DNA from: CAVZCK01 sp963773735
Lineage (GTDB): Bacteria > Pseudomonadota > Alphaproteobacteria > Rhizobiales > Rhodomicrobiaceae
Reading direction: 5' to 3'
Length of the DNA stretch: 64,000 bases
Assembly: GCA_963773735.1 (NCBI GenBank)
Contig: CAVZCK010000020.1
Location: forward strand, 1-64,000
In this document: piece by piece, positions 25,424 to 34,345 of the stretch
Layout of the letters: each line of letters opens with the position of its first letter
Numbering within the stretch: the first letter of the stretch is position 1
Notes under the pieces: generated by a model
Told to the model about the DNA's origin: nothing
Database searches by the model: none
The model's input: only the letters and a program-made list of their open reading frames with translations
Translations under genes and position numbers: made by a program

Positions 25424-26296
25424 CTACACCTTCCCGTCCAGCGCCGCCTTGATCATCAACAGATCCCGCCAGGCCAAGCGCTTGGAGACCGGGTTGCGCA
25501 AAAGGAACGCCGGGTGCAGCGTCGCCATGGTGCGGATCGAGCGCCCGGCGGCCTCGTAGCTCCTCCACTTGCCGCGCAGTTTCATGATGCCTTGATCCGT
25601 GCCGAGCACCTGCTTGGCCGCCGCGCCGCCGAGCAGCACCAGCAGCTCCGGCGCGATCAGCTCGATCTGCCGCTCCAGAAAAGGTTGGCAGGCTTGCACC
25701 TCCTGCGGCGTCGGCGTGCGGTTGCCGGGCGGGCGCCAATAGACGACATTGGTGATGTAGGCGTCCGCCTCGCCGATGCCGATGGCGGCGAGCATCTTGT
25801 CGAGGAGCTGGCCGGCGCGGCCGACGAAGGGGCGGCCGTCGAGATCCTCGTCGCGGCCGGGCGCTTCGCCGATCAGCATCAGCCGGCCTTGCGGGTTGCC
25901 GCGCGCAAAGCAAAGGTTTTTCGCCGTTTTCTTGAGCGGACAGGCGTCGAAGGCAGCGAGCGCGGCTTCAAGCGAAACGAGGTCGGGCGCCTGACGGGCA
26001 AGCTCACGCGCGGCCATGACCGACGGCTCGGCCTGCGCGAGACCCGGCGCGCGCGGCACGATTTCGCGCGTCGGCTGGCTAAGGCGGGACGGCGCGGCCG
26101 GCGGCGCATTTCTTGCCGCGTTCGGGCGCGGCGGAGGCGGTGCCGGCGCCTGGCGCCCAAGCCGGCCGAATGGCTCCGGATCGTAGCGGGACCAGTCCTG
26201 CGGCGTCTCGGCCACCGCCTCGTCGACGCCCATGGCCCGATACCAGCGCAGCAGCTCCAGGGCCAAACTTTCCGGATCTTCCAGCGTTTTCTGCAT
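25424..26296 (-). CDS. Uracil-DNA glycosylase, family 4/5 type
   Basis: Removes uracil from DNA as the first step of base excision repair. The start at 26296 gives about 290 residues. A Pro/Ala-rich N-terminal extension of about 100 residues precedes the catalytic domain. In that domain GEAPGRDED is motif A, TNVVYWRPPGNRTPTP follows, and ATLHPAFLLRNP is the C-terminal HP motif. Its reading frame as first found extends upstream into the divergent ETF-QO gene; the ATG at 26296 is far more likely. It is divergent from ETF-QO. Confidence 0.9.
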   Translation of the reverse strand: MQKTLEDPESLALELLRWYRAMGVDEAVAETPQDWSRYDPEPFGRLGRQAPAPPPPRPNAARNAPPAAPSRLSQPTREIVPRAPGLAQAEPSVMAARELARQAPDLVSLEAALAAFDACPLKKTAKNLCFARGNPQGRLMLIGEAPGRDEDLDGRPFVGRAGQLLDKMLAAIGIGEADAYITNVVYWRPPGNRTPTPQEVQACQPFLERQIELIAPELLVLLGGAAAKQVLGTDQGIMKLRGKWRSYEAAGRSIRTMATLHPAFLLRNPVSKRLAWRDLLMIKAALDGKV

Positions 26297-26432
26297 TGAA
26301 ATCCTGATGAATGCGGCGCCCGCCGTCCGCTTGCCTCTTGCGTCTGCTTTAGCATGGCTCGTAGAACAGGGGCAAAGCCTGCGCGAGATAAGAGGGAGCC
26401 GGGCGGCCCGCGCTGCCGAGAATGAGGGGACC

Positions 26433-28106
26433 ATGACCGAAGCCGACATCAACTTGCCGGCCCGCGAGGCCATGGGTTTCGACGTCGTCATCGTCGGCGC
26501 CGGACCGGCCGGGCTGGCGGCGGCCATCCGCTTGCGTCAGCTTGCCGTGGAGCAGGGCCGCGAGATTTCCGTCGTGGTGCTCGAAAAGGGCTCGGAGGTC
26601 GGCGCGCATATTTTATCAGGCGCAGTGATCGATCCGATCGGCATCGACAGCCTCATTCCCGACTGGCGGGAACGCGGCGCGCCGGTCACGCAGCAGGTCA
26701 CCAAGGATCGCTTCCTCTATCTCGGACCGAGCGGCGAGCTGCGCATCCCGAATGCCATCATGCCGCCGCTGATGAGCAATCACGGCAGTTACATCGTCAG
26801 CTTAGGCGATCTCTGCCGCTGGCTCGGCGAGGAGGCCGCCAATCTCGGCGCCGAGGTCTATCCCGGTTTTGCCGGGGCCGAAATTTTGCGCAATGAGGGC
26901 GGCGCCGTCATCGGGGTCGCGACCGGCGATATGGGTATCGGCCGCGACGGCAAGCCGAAGGATTCATTCACCCGCGGCATGGAGCTGCGCGGCAAATACA
27001 CGCTCTTCGCCGAAGGCGCGCACGGCTCGCTGACCAAGCAGCTCATTCCGATGTTCGGGCTGCGTGAAGGATGCGAGCCGCAGAAATACGGCATCGGGCT
27101 CAAGGAGCTGTGGCAGGTCAGGCCCGAGAACCACCGGCCCGGCCTCGTCCAGCACACGCTCGGCTGGCCGCTCGATGACCGCACCGGCGGCGGCTCCTTC
27201 ATGTACCACTATGGCGACAATCTCGTCGCGGTCGGCTTCGTCGTCCATCTCAATTACGCCAACCCCTATATTGCGCCATTTGAGGAATTCCAGCGCTTCA
27301 AGATCCATCCGGCGATCGCCACGGTCTTCAAGCGCGGCAAGCGCATCGGCTATGGCGCGCGGGCGATCACCGAGGGCGGCTGGCAGTCGATCCCGAAGCT
27401 TGCCTTCCCCGGCGGCGCGCTCGTCGGCTGCGCGGCGGGCTTCGTCAATGTGCCGCGCATCAAGGGCTCGCACAACGCCATCCTCTCCGGGATTCTGGCG
27501 GCGGAGGCGACGTTCGAGGCGATCGGCACAGGCCGCGCCAATGACGTGCTGACGGGCTACGAAGAGGCTTTCCGGACCAGCGCCATCGCCAGGGATCTGC
27601 GCCGCGTCCGCAATGTCAAACCGCTGCTGTCGCGGCTCGGCACGCGGCTCGGCACGCTCATCGGCGGCGCCGATATGTGGCTGAACACTCTCGTGCCCAT
27701 ACCCCTCTTCACGCTGAAGCATCGCAAGACCGACAGCGCGGCGACGCGGCTTGCGCGGGACTTCAAGCCGATCGACTATCCCAAGCCCGACGGCGTCCTC
27801 ACCTTCGACCGGCTGTCGTCCGTGTTCCTGTCCGGCACCAATCACGAAGAGGACCAGCCCGTCCATCTGGTCCTCAAAGATCCCGCCATCCCGATCGCGG
27901 TCAATCTGCCGAAATATGCCGAGCCGGCGCAGCGTTATTGCCCAGCAGCGGTCTATGAGGTGGTGGAGGACGAGGGCGGCAAACGCTTCCAGATCAACGC
28001 GCAGAACTGCGTGCACTGCAAGACCTGCGACATCAAGGACCCGTCGCAAAACATCAATTGGGTGCCGCCGGAGGGGGGCGGCGGCCCGAATTATACCGGG
28101 ATGTGA
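26433..28106 (+). CDS. Electron transfer flavoprotein-ubiquinone oxidoreductase
   Basis: Membrane-associated flavoprotein that passes electrons from ETF (fatty acid and amino acid oxidation) to ubiquinone. FAD-binding GAGPAGLAAAIRL is near the N-terminus. The 4Fe-4S cluster cysteines are at the C-terminus in NCVHCKTCDIKDPSQNINW. The length, 557 residues, is standard. The start at 26433 has a GAGGGGA ribosome site. The etfAB genes are not in this window. Confidence 0.95.
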   Translation: MTEADINLPAREAMGFDVVIVGAGPAGLAAAIRLRQLAVEQGREISVVVLEKGSEVGAHILSGAVIDPIGIDSLIPDWRERGAPVTQQVTKDRFLYLGPSGELRIPNAIMPPLMSNHGSYIVSLGDLCRWLGEEAANLGAEVYPGFAGAEILRNEGGAVIGVATGDMGIGRDGKPKDSFTRGMELRGKYTLFAEGAHGSLTKQLIPMFGLREGCEPQKYGIGLKELWQVRPENHRPGLVQHTLGWPLDDRTGGGSFMYHYGDNLVAVGFVVHLNYANPYIAPFEEFQRFKIHPAIATVFKRGKRIGYGARAITEGGWQSIPKLAFPGGALVGCAAGFVNVPRIKGSHNAILSGILAAEATFEAIGTGRANDVLTGYEEAFRTSAIARDLRRVRNVKPLLSRLGTRLGTLIGGADMWLNTLVPIPLFTLKHRKTDSAATRLARDFKPIDYPKPDGVLTFDRLSSVFLSGTNHEEDQPVHLVLKDPAIPIAVNLPKYAEPAQRYCPAAVYEVVEDEGGKRFQINAQNCVHCKTCDIKDPSQNINWVPPEGGGGPNYTGM

Positions 28107-28130
28107 CGCCTGATCCTGGTGGCATGGTAG

Positions 28131-28156
28131 GATGGGTTGAGTGCAGCGAAACCCAT
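28131..28156. repeat. Short palindromic element, REP-like
   Basis: GATGGGTT-N10-AACCCATC forms an 8-bp stem just beyond the ETF-QO stop. The sequence GGATGGGTT...AACCCATC resembles palindromes found dispersed in intergenic DNA of many proteobacteria. It could also help end transcription, though no T run follows. Confidence 0.5.
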
Positions 28157-28279
28157 CATGATCTGGGGTGGACGACGAAAGCTCAGAGCTTTGCTCTTCC
28201 TGGCCGCTCGGCACGCCGAGAAGAATCTGATCGACGCCATGCCGCTTCAAAACACCATGCCTTTCTGCGGATGAATGAA

Positions 28280-29149
28280 TTAAGCGGCCTCTGGACTCTG
28301 TTTGCGGTCTCGATGATCAAGCAATGCTGTGCCGAAGAATCGCCCTTTCGTAATCCATGACATACCAAATGCCCAAAGAATGAAGGTCTCCAGCCAAAAT
28401 GTATAATTCGATCGATCCCACCACGACCATTCGTTCCCTGTGAAGTATGTGTGAAGTGGATTGGCGGTCAGGGCAATCATACAAAGCACGATCACAGTGC
28501 CGGAAACCATGTAGATCCAATTGCGTATCGCTTTATGCCATGTGAGAGTTTTGCCATCAGCACGGATGTGCTGTTCGCGAATGATGCGTGTAAACACAAA
28601 AAAGCAATAATAGGCGAGAAAAAGGAAAAGCAGTGTACCGCTAGCATAATGCAGCAGCGCTGCATTCTTGAAGAGCTCAAAAAAACGATCGCTGTTGTCA
28701 GGTTTGATGACTTCAATTGCACCCGTTGAATCGACAATCTGCAGGTCCGCCAGTATACGCCCCGCAAAACGTTTCATATCGCAGCCGGCGCCGTTTGTCG
28801 GGAACAGGACAACCCCGTAAGCGCATAGGCCCGCAATCGTGGCCAACGTGTTCTCGGACCGGGATTCGCCTCTGTAGGCAATGAGGAAAGTGCCGATGAA
28901 AACGAGCGCGCCTACAAACACATTGCCCAAAAATTGCGTATAATAGAAATGGCTTATAGAATAGTAGAAACAAACTCCGAACCATGTTCCAAAATACAGC
29001 ACAATGGGCAAAAGTAACGCCACTGTACCCACGAGGGCGGCGAGAAATTGCTGGCTGATTACATAATCGCTGCGATTTTTATAGCAAAACTCTAAGTCGG
29101 GCTGATATCGATCAGGACCGAATTGAAATGGACCAGATTCCGTATCCAT
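28280..29149 (-). CDS. Multi-pass membrane protein of unknown function, lower GC
   Basis: About 289 residues with roughly five to six predicted membrane helices (near LAALVGTVALLLPIVLYF, FVGALVFIGTFLIAY, TLATIAGLCAYGVVLF, GTLLFLFLAYYCFFVF, MVSGTVIVLCMIALTA and the C-terminal WLETFILWAFGMSW). A small loop domain contains GAGCDMKRFAG. ATG 29149 is chosen because GAGGGAG lies upstream. Its base composition is clearly less GC-rich than its neighbours, suggesting transfer. I do not recognise the family. Confidence 0.65.
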   Translation of the reverse strand: MDTESGPFQFGPDRYQPDLEFCYKNRSDYVISQQFLAALVGTVALLLPIVLYFGTWFGVCFYYSISHFYYTQFLGNVFVGALVFIGTFLIAYRGESRSENTLATIAGLCAYGVVLFPTNGAGCDMKRFAGRILADLQIVDSTGAIEVIKPDNSDRFFELFKNAALLHYASGTLLFLFLAYYCFFVFTRIIREQHIRADGKTLTWHKAIRNWIYMVSGTVIVLCMIALTANPLHTYFTGNEWSWWDRSNYTFWLETFILWAFGMSWITKGRFFGTALLDHRDRKQSPEAA

Positions 29150-29547
29150 CGGGCAGCAGCTCCCTCTCATTACAATAAGAAACCATGCTCAGGGTCATAT
29201 AGCATCGAGGACATCAACCGGTCTGACCCCTGGCATTTTGAACCTGATACGCACAGTCGGGCAGCGCATTGGCGGGTATTGCCAAGCATGACGCAATACT
29301 GCGTGTCGGGCTCCTTGTGAAATCAAAAGGTTCGTACAGGTTCAGTCCAGAAGCGCGGTCAGCTGAGGGTCTGTAAATCACCCCGTTGCGCACATCATCA
29401 TCACCCACCCCACAAACAATCCCAAGATCCTCGCCTCCATTCGCCGCGCCTGTCCGTCCCCACAGCGGCAGCCGCCCCAACCAATTGACAGGGCGCGCTG
29501 ATCGATGCGAAACCTCGGGTCGGCACAGGGCTAAGACGGAGGCGGCG
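29150..29547. other. Intergenic stretch, no gene seen
   Basis: The 400 bases between the membrane protein start and the SDR start contain open frames but none with a ribosome site or recognisable product. An upstream extension of the SDR frame to 29386 gives a Ser/Pro/Arg-rich leader unlike the family, which I reject. Confidence 0.45.
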
Positions 29548-30306
29548 TTGGGGCGTTTGCAGGACAGGATCGCGCTGATTACCGGCGCCGGCGGCGGGCT
29601 GGGGCTCGCCATGGCCAAGCTGTTCGCGGCCGAAGGCGCGCATGTGGTGCTGACCGACATCGACGGCGACAGCATCGAAGCGGGCGCTGCGGAGATCGCC
29701 TCGGCGGGCGGGCGCGCGGCTTTCCTGCGCGGCGATGTCACCAGCGAGGACGATGTTCAGGCGATGATCGGTGCGGTGCAGCGGATCGGCGACCGGCTGC
29801 ATGTGCTCGTCAACAATGCCGGCAATTTGCTGCGCACCGATTTCCGCCATATGAGCGATGCCGACTGGGAGAGCGTGCTGAACCCGCATCTGTGGGGCAC
29901 GATCCGCGTCACGCGCGCGGCGCTGCCCTTGCTGATGGCGGCGAAGGGCGCCTCCATCGTCAACCTCTCCTCGATCATGGCGGTGCAGCATCTGCGCCAG
30001 CTTTCGGCCTATTCGACCGCAAAGGCGGCGATCGCCGGCCTGTCGCGCAGCCTTGCCGTCGAATTCGCGCCCTATGCCATCCGCGTCAATTATATGTGCC
30101 CCGGCTTCATCCCGACGGCGCTGACGAGCCGCTATACGCAGCATCCGCAGCTCTCCAAGGCGCTCATGGCGCAGATGCCGCAGCGCCGCTTCGGCACGCC
30201 GGAGGAAGTCGCCAAGGTGGCGCTGTTTCTGGCGAGCGACGACAGCGCCTATACGACGGGCGAAGGCATCATGGTCGACGGCGGCATGAGCCTGAATCTG
30301 GCTTAG
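29548..30306 (+). CDS. Short-chain dehydrogenase/reductase (TTG start)
   Basis: Classical SDR. The nucleotide motif is TGAGGGLGLA, NNAGN is present, the catalytic Ser sits in NLSSI, and YSTAK supplies Tyr and Lys. C-terminal GIMVDGGMSLNLA matches family members that form tetramers. Start: no ATG fits, but TTG at 29548 lies a few bases after a perfect GGAGG at 29538-29542, giving 252 residues, the usual size. The stop codon overlaps that of the convergent ligase gene. Substrate unknown. Confidence 0.88.
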   Translation: MGRLQDRIALITGAGGGLGLAMAKLFAAEGAHVVLTDIDGDSIEAGAAEIASAGGRAAFLRGDVTSEDDVQAMIGAVQRIGDRLHVLVNNAGNLLRTDFRHMSDADWESVLNPHLWGTIRVTRAALPLLMAAKGASIVNLSSIMAVQHLRQLSAYSTAKAAIAGLSRSLAVEFAPYAIRVNYMCPGFIPTALTSRYTQHPQLSKALMAQMPQRRFGTPEEVAKVALFLASDDSAYTTGEGIMVDGGMSLNLA

Positions 30307-31514
30307 ACGGCTTGCTGCGCAAACTCGGAGCGGGCTGGCGCCGCCGCCTCGGCGCTGGTGCCGCGCACCGTATCGGCGATGAGCGAGTCGACGACCGCCT
30401 GCAGCGCGGTCATCCGGTCGGCGCCGGCGGCAAGTGCGGCCTCGAACAGCCCGATCTGGCGCTCGGCGCTGGTTCCGCGCCTCAGAATGGTGCGGGTGTG
30501 CTCGACCTCGGCGCGGCAGTCGAGCGCTTCGGCGTCCTCGCGGATCAGCTCCAGGATTTCCTCGATCAGATTGGGAAAGGCGACCAGCTCGGTCTTGCCG
30601 AAATCCACCAGGCTGTTGGCGGCGCCGTAGCGCTGCGCCCGCCAGCGATTCTCCATGATCAGGAAGGGCGAATAGGCGCGCCAGCGCTGATTGAGCGTGC
30701 GCAGCCGGTAGAGCATCCGGCAGATGCACAGAAACATCGCCGCGATGGCAACGCCGTCGTCGAGCAGCGGGCAGATGTCGGTGATGCGCATCTCCAGCGT
30801 CGGGAAGCGCACCGACGGGCGCATGTCCCACCAGACCTTGGTGGCATCTTCGATCAGCCCGGCCTTGACGAGGACGTCGATGGTCCGCTCGAATTCGGCA
30901 TAGCTGGAGAAATACTCCGGCAGGCCGGTGCGCGGCAATTCGTCGAAAATCGACAGGCGGTAGGATTTCAGGCCGGTCTTGCGCCCGCGCCAGAACGGCG
31001 AGGATGTCGACAAAGCCAGCAGATGCGGCAGGAAGTAGCTCGCCTGGTTCATGATGTCGATGCGCAGATCCTCGTCCTCGATGCCGACATGCACATGCAT
31101 GCCCGAAATCAGCATCCGCCGCGCGATCATCTGCAGGTCGGCGACGATGACATGGTAGCGTTCCTTGTCGGTGTGCTGCTGCATGTCCCATTCGCCGAAG
31201 GGATGCGTCGAGGAGGCGATCGGCGCATAGCCGTAGCGGGCCGCGCAGGTCGCGATCGTCGCGCGCAGCCGGGCGAGATCGCCGCGCGCCTCCTTGACGG
31301 ATTTGCACACGCGCGTCCCGACTTCGATCTGCGAGCGCATGAATTCGGGGATGACCTGCCCGCCGAGCTCTCCGAGCGCGGATTCGCAGTCGCTGAGCAG
31401 CTGCTTCGGAGGATCGGCAACGAGATCTCGGGAATAGCGATGAACGAGGAGATATTCCTCCTCAATGCCCAGAGTGAAACTCGGCTCTCTCAGGCTCATA
31501 CAACCGTCGCGCAT
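30303..31514 (-). CDS. Carboxylate-amine ligase, YbdK / glutamate-cysteine ligase type 2 family
   Basis: ATP-dependent ligase of 403 residues with the family features GIEEEYLLV at the N-terminus, SGMHVHVGI in the middle and PTLEMRITD later. Members have weak gamma-glutamylcysteine synthetase activity or unknown acceptors. Its 3' end overlaps the SDR gene stop by four bases in a convergent arrangement. A second in-frame ATG lies at 31499. Confidence 0.9.
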   Translation of the reverse strand: MRDGCMSLREPSFTLGIEEEYLLVHRYSRDLVADPPKQLLSDCESALGELGGQVIPEFMRSQIEVGTRVCKSVKEARGDLARLRATIATCAARYGYAPIASSTHPFGEWDMQQHTDKERYHVIVADLQMIARRMLISGMHVHVGIEDEDLRIDIMNQASYFLPHLLALSTSSPFWRGRKTGLKSYRLSIFDELPRTGLPEYFSSYAEFERTIDVLVKAGLIEDATKVWWDMRPSVRFPTLEMRITDICPLLDDGVAIAAMFLCICRMLYRLRTLNQRWRAYSPFLIMENRWRAQRYGAANSLVDFGKTELVAFPNLIEEILELIREDAEALDCRAEVEHTRTILRRGTSAERQIGLFEAALAAGADRMTALQAVVDSLIADTVRGTSAEAAAPARSEFAQQAV

Positions 31515-31552
31515 GGCATACGCTCACGCCAGGCGTGAGCATCCTCGATATT

Positions 31553-32299
31553 TTATATCAGATTTCTTAAAAAATCACCTGCCACGTAAGCGACGCCCGC
31601 GGCTATCATGCCTACGACTAGTGTTTCCAGCCCTGCATACCACCAGCTTTTGAGCGACCATAAGGAGCGTATCGATCCTATGGCGAAAAACACCAATGCC
31701 GTCATCGCAATAGAGACGAGCACCGCATGGGCCAGTCGCATGGCGAAGGGCAGGATCGGCACGAAGCCGCAGACGACGAAGGCGAGGAAGGTGATCAGCG
31801 CCGAGTTCACCGGCGACCGGGTGACGCTGGGCAGGCCATGCTCCTCGGTCATCATGGTGTCGATCCAGCGCTCCCGCTCGGCGGTGATCAGATCGACGGC
31901 GCGGTCGAGATCCTCGCCGGCAAAGCCCTTCGACTCAAAAATCTGCCGGACCTCCTCGCGCTCGCCATCGGGGTGCAGCTCGACATGGCGCTCCTCCATG
32001 CGGCGCTTCTGCTGATATTCCTCGATTTCGGTGCGGGTCGAGGAGAAATTGGCCGCGGCCATGGAAAAGCCGTCGGCGAGCACGTTGACGATGCCGAGGA
32101 TCAGCACCACCCGCGAGGGCAGCTCGGCGCCGACGACGCCCGCCACAATGGCGAAGGTCGTGATCGAGCCGTCGATGCCGCCATAGACGAGATCGCGGAT
32201 ATAGCTGGCGGGCGGCCCTTCGGCGAGCCGCGCCGCGATCTGTTCGGGCTCGTGGCTATGTTCGAGCGTGCGCTGCGGCACCGGCACTGCCCAGTCCAT
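31553..32299 (-). CDS. VIT1/CCC1-family membrane transporter
   Basis: A 248-residue membrane protein of the vacuolar iron transporter family, which moves Fe2+ or Mn2+. The N-terminal helix RDLVYGGIDGSITTFAIVAG and the second helix GFSMAAANF are diagnostic; a cytoplasmic charged domain of about 80 residues (EEYQQKRRMEERHVEL and on) sits before three more helices. It lies upstream of the ligase gene on the same strand, 38 bases away. The metal is inferred from family only. Confidence 0.88.
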   Translation of the reverse strand: MDWAVPVPQRTLEHSHEPEQIAARLAEGPPASYIRDLVYGGIDGSITTFAIVAGVVGAELPSRVVLILGIVNVLADGFSMAAANFSSTRTEIEEYQQKRRMEERHVELHPDGEREEVRQIFESKGFAGEDLDRAVDLITAERERWIDTMMTEEHGLPSVTRSPVNSALITFLAFVVCGFVPILPFAMRLAHAVLVSIAMTALVFFAIGSIRSLWSLKSWWYAGLETLVVGMIAAGVAYVAGDFLRNLI

Positions 32300-32450
32300 T
32301 GCTGATCTCGCGGGGCTAACCGCCGATCGCGAGTTTGGTTCAAAAGCGTGATCATCGGCTTAACAGATGACTGAGTCGAAAATAATCGCAAACCGCGAGG
32401 CGGTCCGGCGCGCCATCATGCCTGGCGTTGTGGGCCGGTTTGAATTTCCG

Positions 32451-33530
32451 CTAGTGGATCGAATTTAACGTTTGGTGCCCGCGCCTGACGGCGGCGATGA
32501 TGCGATCCGGGTCTTTGGTCCAAACGAAGCGTTTTGCTGTTTCGTTGCTCTCGGCAATGAAGCGTTTGATGGCGGCCTGCAACTCGACGACGGAGCTGAA
32601 CACACTGCGTTTGAGCCGTCGCTTGGTCATCCTGGCGAAAAATCCCTCCACTGCATTGAGCCAGGAACAGGACGTCGGCGTGAAGTGGAACTGCCAGCGT
32701 GGATGCCGGTCGAGCCAGGCCATCACCTTCGGATGTTTGTGAGCGGCGTAATTGTCGAGAATGGCGTGAATGACCTTACCCGCCGGAACCTGGACCTCGA
32801 TGGTGTTGAGAAAGCGGATGAACTCCTGATGACGGTGGCGCTGCATATTCCGCCCAGTCACGGTTCCATCGAGGATGTTGAGGGCAGCAAAAAGCGTTGT
32901 CGTGCCGTGCCGCTTGTAATCGTGCGTCATGGTTCCGCATCGCCCCCTCTTCAGCGGCAATCCCGGCTGGGTGCGGTCGAGCGCTTGGATCTGGCTTTTT
33001 TCATCCACGGATAGAACGAGCGCATGGGCGGGCGGCGCCAGATAAAGCCCGACAATATCCCGGAGCTTCTCGACAAACTGCGGGTCCTTGGAGAGCTTGA
33101 ACTGGCGCACCCGGTGAGGCTGAAGGCCATGGCTGCGCCAGATGCGCAGCACCGAACTTGGCGAAATTCCCGCCGTTTTGGCCATGGCGGCGGACGTCCA
33201 GTGCGTCGTCTCGCCGGGCGGGGGACCTTGGGTCAGCTCAACAACGCGTGCGACGGTTTCCTGTGGCAAAGGCGGCTTGCGAGAGGGGCGCGTCTTGTCC
33301 CGCAAAAGCCCCTCAACGCCTTCCTGCATGAAACGCTCTTGCCAGCGCCAAACGCAGGTCTTGGCTTTGGAGATTCGCCGTATGATTTCGACGGTCCCCA
33401 AGCCGTCATGGCTGAGAAGAATGATCCGGGCCCGCCAGACATGTTTCTGCGGCCGGTTGCGGTCCACAACGATCGCCTCCAGACGAGCGCGATCCTCAGC
33501 GGTGACATCAAAAGAAATTCCCGTGCGCAT
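32451..33530 (-). CDS. IS630 family transposase
   Basis: A 359-residue DDE transposase with an N-terminal helix-turn-helix (RRISKAKTCVWRWQERF) and an IS630/Tc1-type catalytic core. The catalytic residues are likely Asp in SVDEKSQIQAL, Asp in AILDNYAAHKHP, and Glu in NAVEGFFARM. The frame is unbroken. The stop codon is TAG, whose T and A are the target duplication and whose G comes from the flanking DNA, so the stop is completed by insertion. Confidence 0.93.
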   Translation of the reverse strand: MRTGISFDVTAEDRARLEAIVVDRNRPQKHVWRARIILLSHDGLGTVEIIRRISKAKTCVWRWQERFMQEGVEGLLRDKTRPSRKPPLPQETVARVVELTQGPPPGETTHWTSAAMAKTAGISPSSVLRIWRSHGLQPHRVRQFKLSKDPQFVEKLRDIVGLYLAPPAHALVLSVDEKSQIQALDRTQPGLPLKRGRCGTMTHDYKRHGTTTLFAALNILDGTVTGRNMQRHRHQEFIRFLNTIEVQVPAGKVIHAILDNYAAHKHPKVMAWLDRHPRWQFHFTPTSCSWLNAVEGFFARMTKRRLKRSVFSSVVELQAAIKRFIAESNETAKRFVWTKDPDRIIAAVRRGHQTLNSIH

Positions 33531-33602
33531 CCCGTTGGATTCGCATGGTTCGCACCAGAGCGGAATCCCAATTCGGATTCTTATGTTAGGTGCGATCCAC
33601 TA
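32452..33602 (-). mobile_element. Complete IS630-family insertion sequence
   Basis: The element is bounded by TA at 32452-32453 and 33601-33602, as expected from TA target duplication. Terminal inverted repeats begin GTGGATCG on both sides and continue imperfectly (...AATTTAAC versus ...CACCTAAC). Between them is one intact transposase gene on the minus strand. Size about 1.15 kb. It appears complete and possibly active. Confidence 0.88.
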
Positions 33603-33606
33603 GCGA

Positions 33607-33790
33607 AGCGGTAGCGCAAGCAAACAACTGGAGCTCGCCGATGTCGGCCTCGTGCATATGAATGGCCGCGTCTATGACCCGCTGCTCGGCCGCTTCGGCA
33701 CGCCCGACCCCACCACCGAGAACCCGTTCTCGACGCAAGGCTGGAACCGCTATTCCTATGTCGGCAACTCGCCGCTCAGGCGCGCCCTCG
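33607..33790 (+). pseudogene. Rhs/YD-repeat protein remnant
   Basis: The frame reads GLVHMNGRVYDPLLGRFGTP followed by DPTTENPFSTQGWNRYSYV and GNSPL, matching the Rhs repeat-associated core domain that precedes the variable toxin tip. Only about 60 codons survive, and homology ends abruptly near 33790. The left end abuts the IS630 element. It is the last scrap of a polymorphic-toxin-type gene. Confidence 0.8.
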
Positions 33791-34281
33791 TTACGTTCAG
33801 CCGCATGTTCACCTGCTCCGTAATGCCGCCGAGGCTAATTATCCGTTATTGACTCCACCAGTGGCTCTGCGTTGACCTACGTGGTCCTGAGTGGTTCTAC
33901 GCAGAGGTGAGATCGGTGCGACCCAGAGAGCAGCCCAATGTCAATCCTCCATTCACCATGCCAGCAAAGACCGGCCTCACGGCTGCCCGCGCCACCCCTT
34001 GCGGGGCGGAGAGAATTGCAGCAACGCCTCGCGGGTCCGCCCGGCGAGGGGATTGGTGTTGGGTGGAACGTCACCCCGGGCGAACAGGGCGAGACCCGGG
34101 GTCGCGTGATGAGAGGCCGGATGGGACCCTGGCTCGGCGCTGCGCGCCGTCCGCGGAGACGTTGAAACCCCTCACCCGGGGCAGCGCCCCGCCACGGCGT
34201 GGGTTAAGGCTCAAGAACGACAAGATGTTGTGGAGCGAAGACCTTGTGGCGCCCAGGACTCGCATAAATCAAACAAATCGC
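33791..34281. other. Noncoding, GC-rich repeat-like stretch
   Basis: No gene is supported here. The region around 34000-34200 is rich in short inverted segments and CCCCGG-type runs and gives overlapping small open frames in several phases, which is typical of degenerate intergenic repeats. It separates the Rhs scrap from the histone-like gene. Confidence 0.45.
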
Positions 34282-34319
34282 AGATCATCTGGCCCGTTGA
34301 CTTGTGTCAACGATGATCT
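34282..34319. promoter_or_regulatory. Hairpin upstream of the histone-like gene
   Basis: AGATCAT...CGTTGAC-TTGT-GTCAACG-ATGATCT forms a two-part stem (7 + 7 bp) with a 6-base bulge on one side and a 4-base loop. It lies about 27 bases upstream of the ATG at 34346, so it could be an operator or a 5' leader structure. Confidence 0.5.
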
Positions 34320-34345
34320 CTCCTCTCCGAAAACGGGGTACTAGA

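Noticed and set aside
29386..29547. N-terminal extension of the SDR to ATG 29386
   Set aside because: The added 54 residues are Ser/Pro/Arg-rich and unlike the family, and TTG 29548 has a perfect GGAGG.
29401..31538. Long open frames across the SDR and ligase genes in other phases
   Set aside because: They span two convergent, clearly recognised genes; high GC keeps alternative frames open. No motif supports them.
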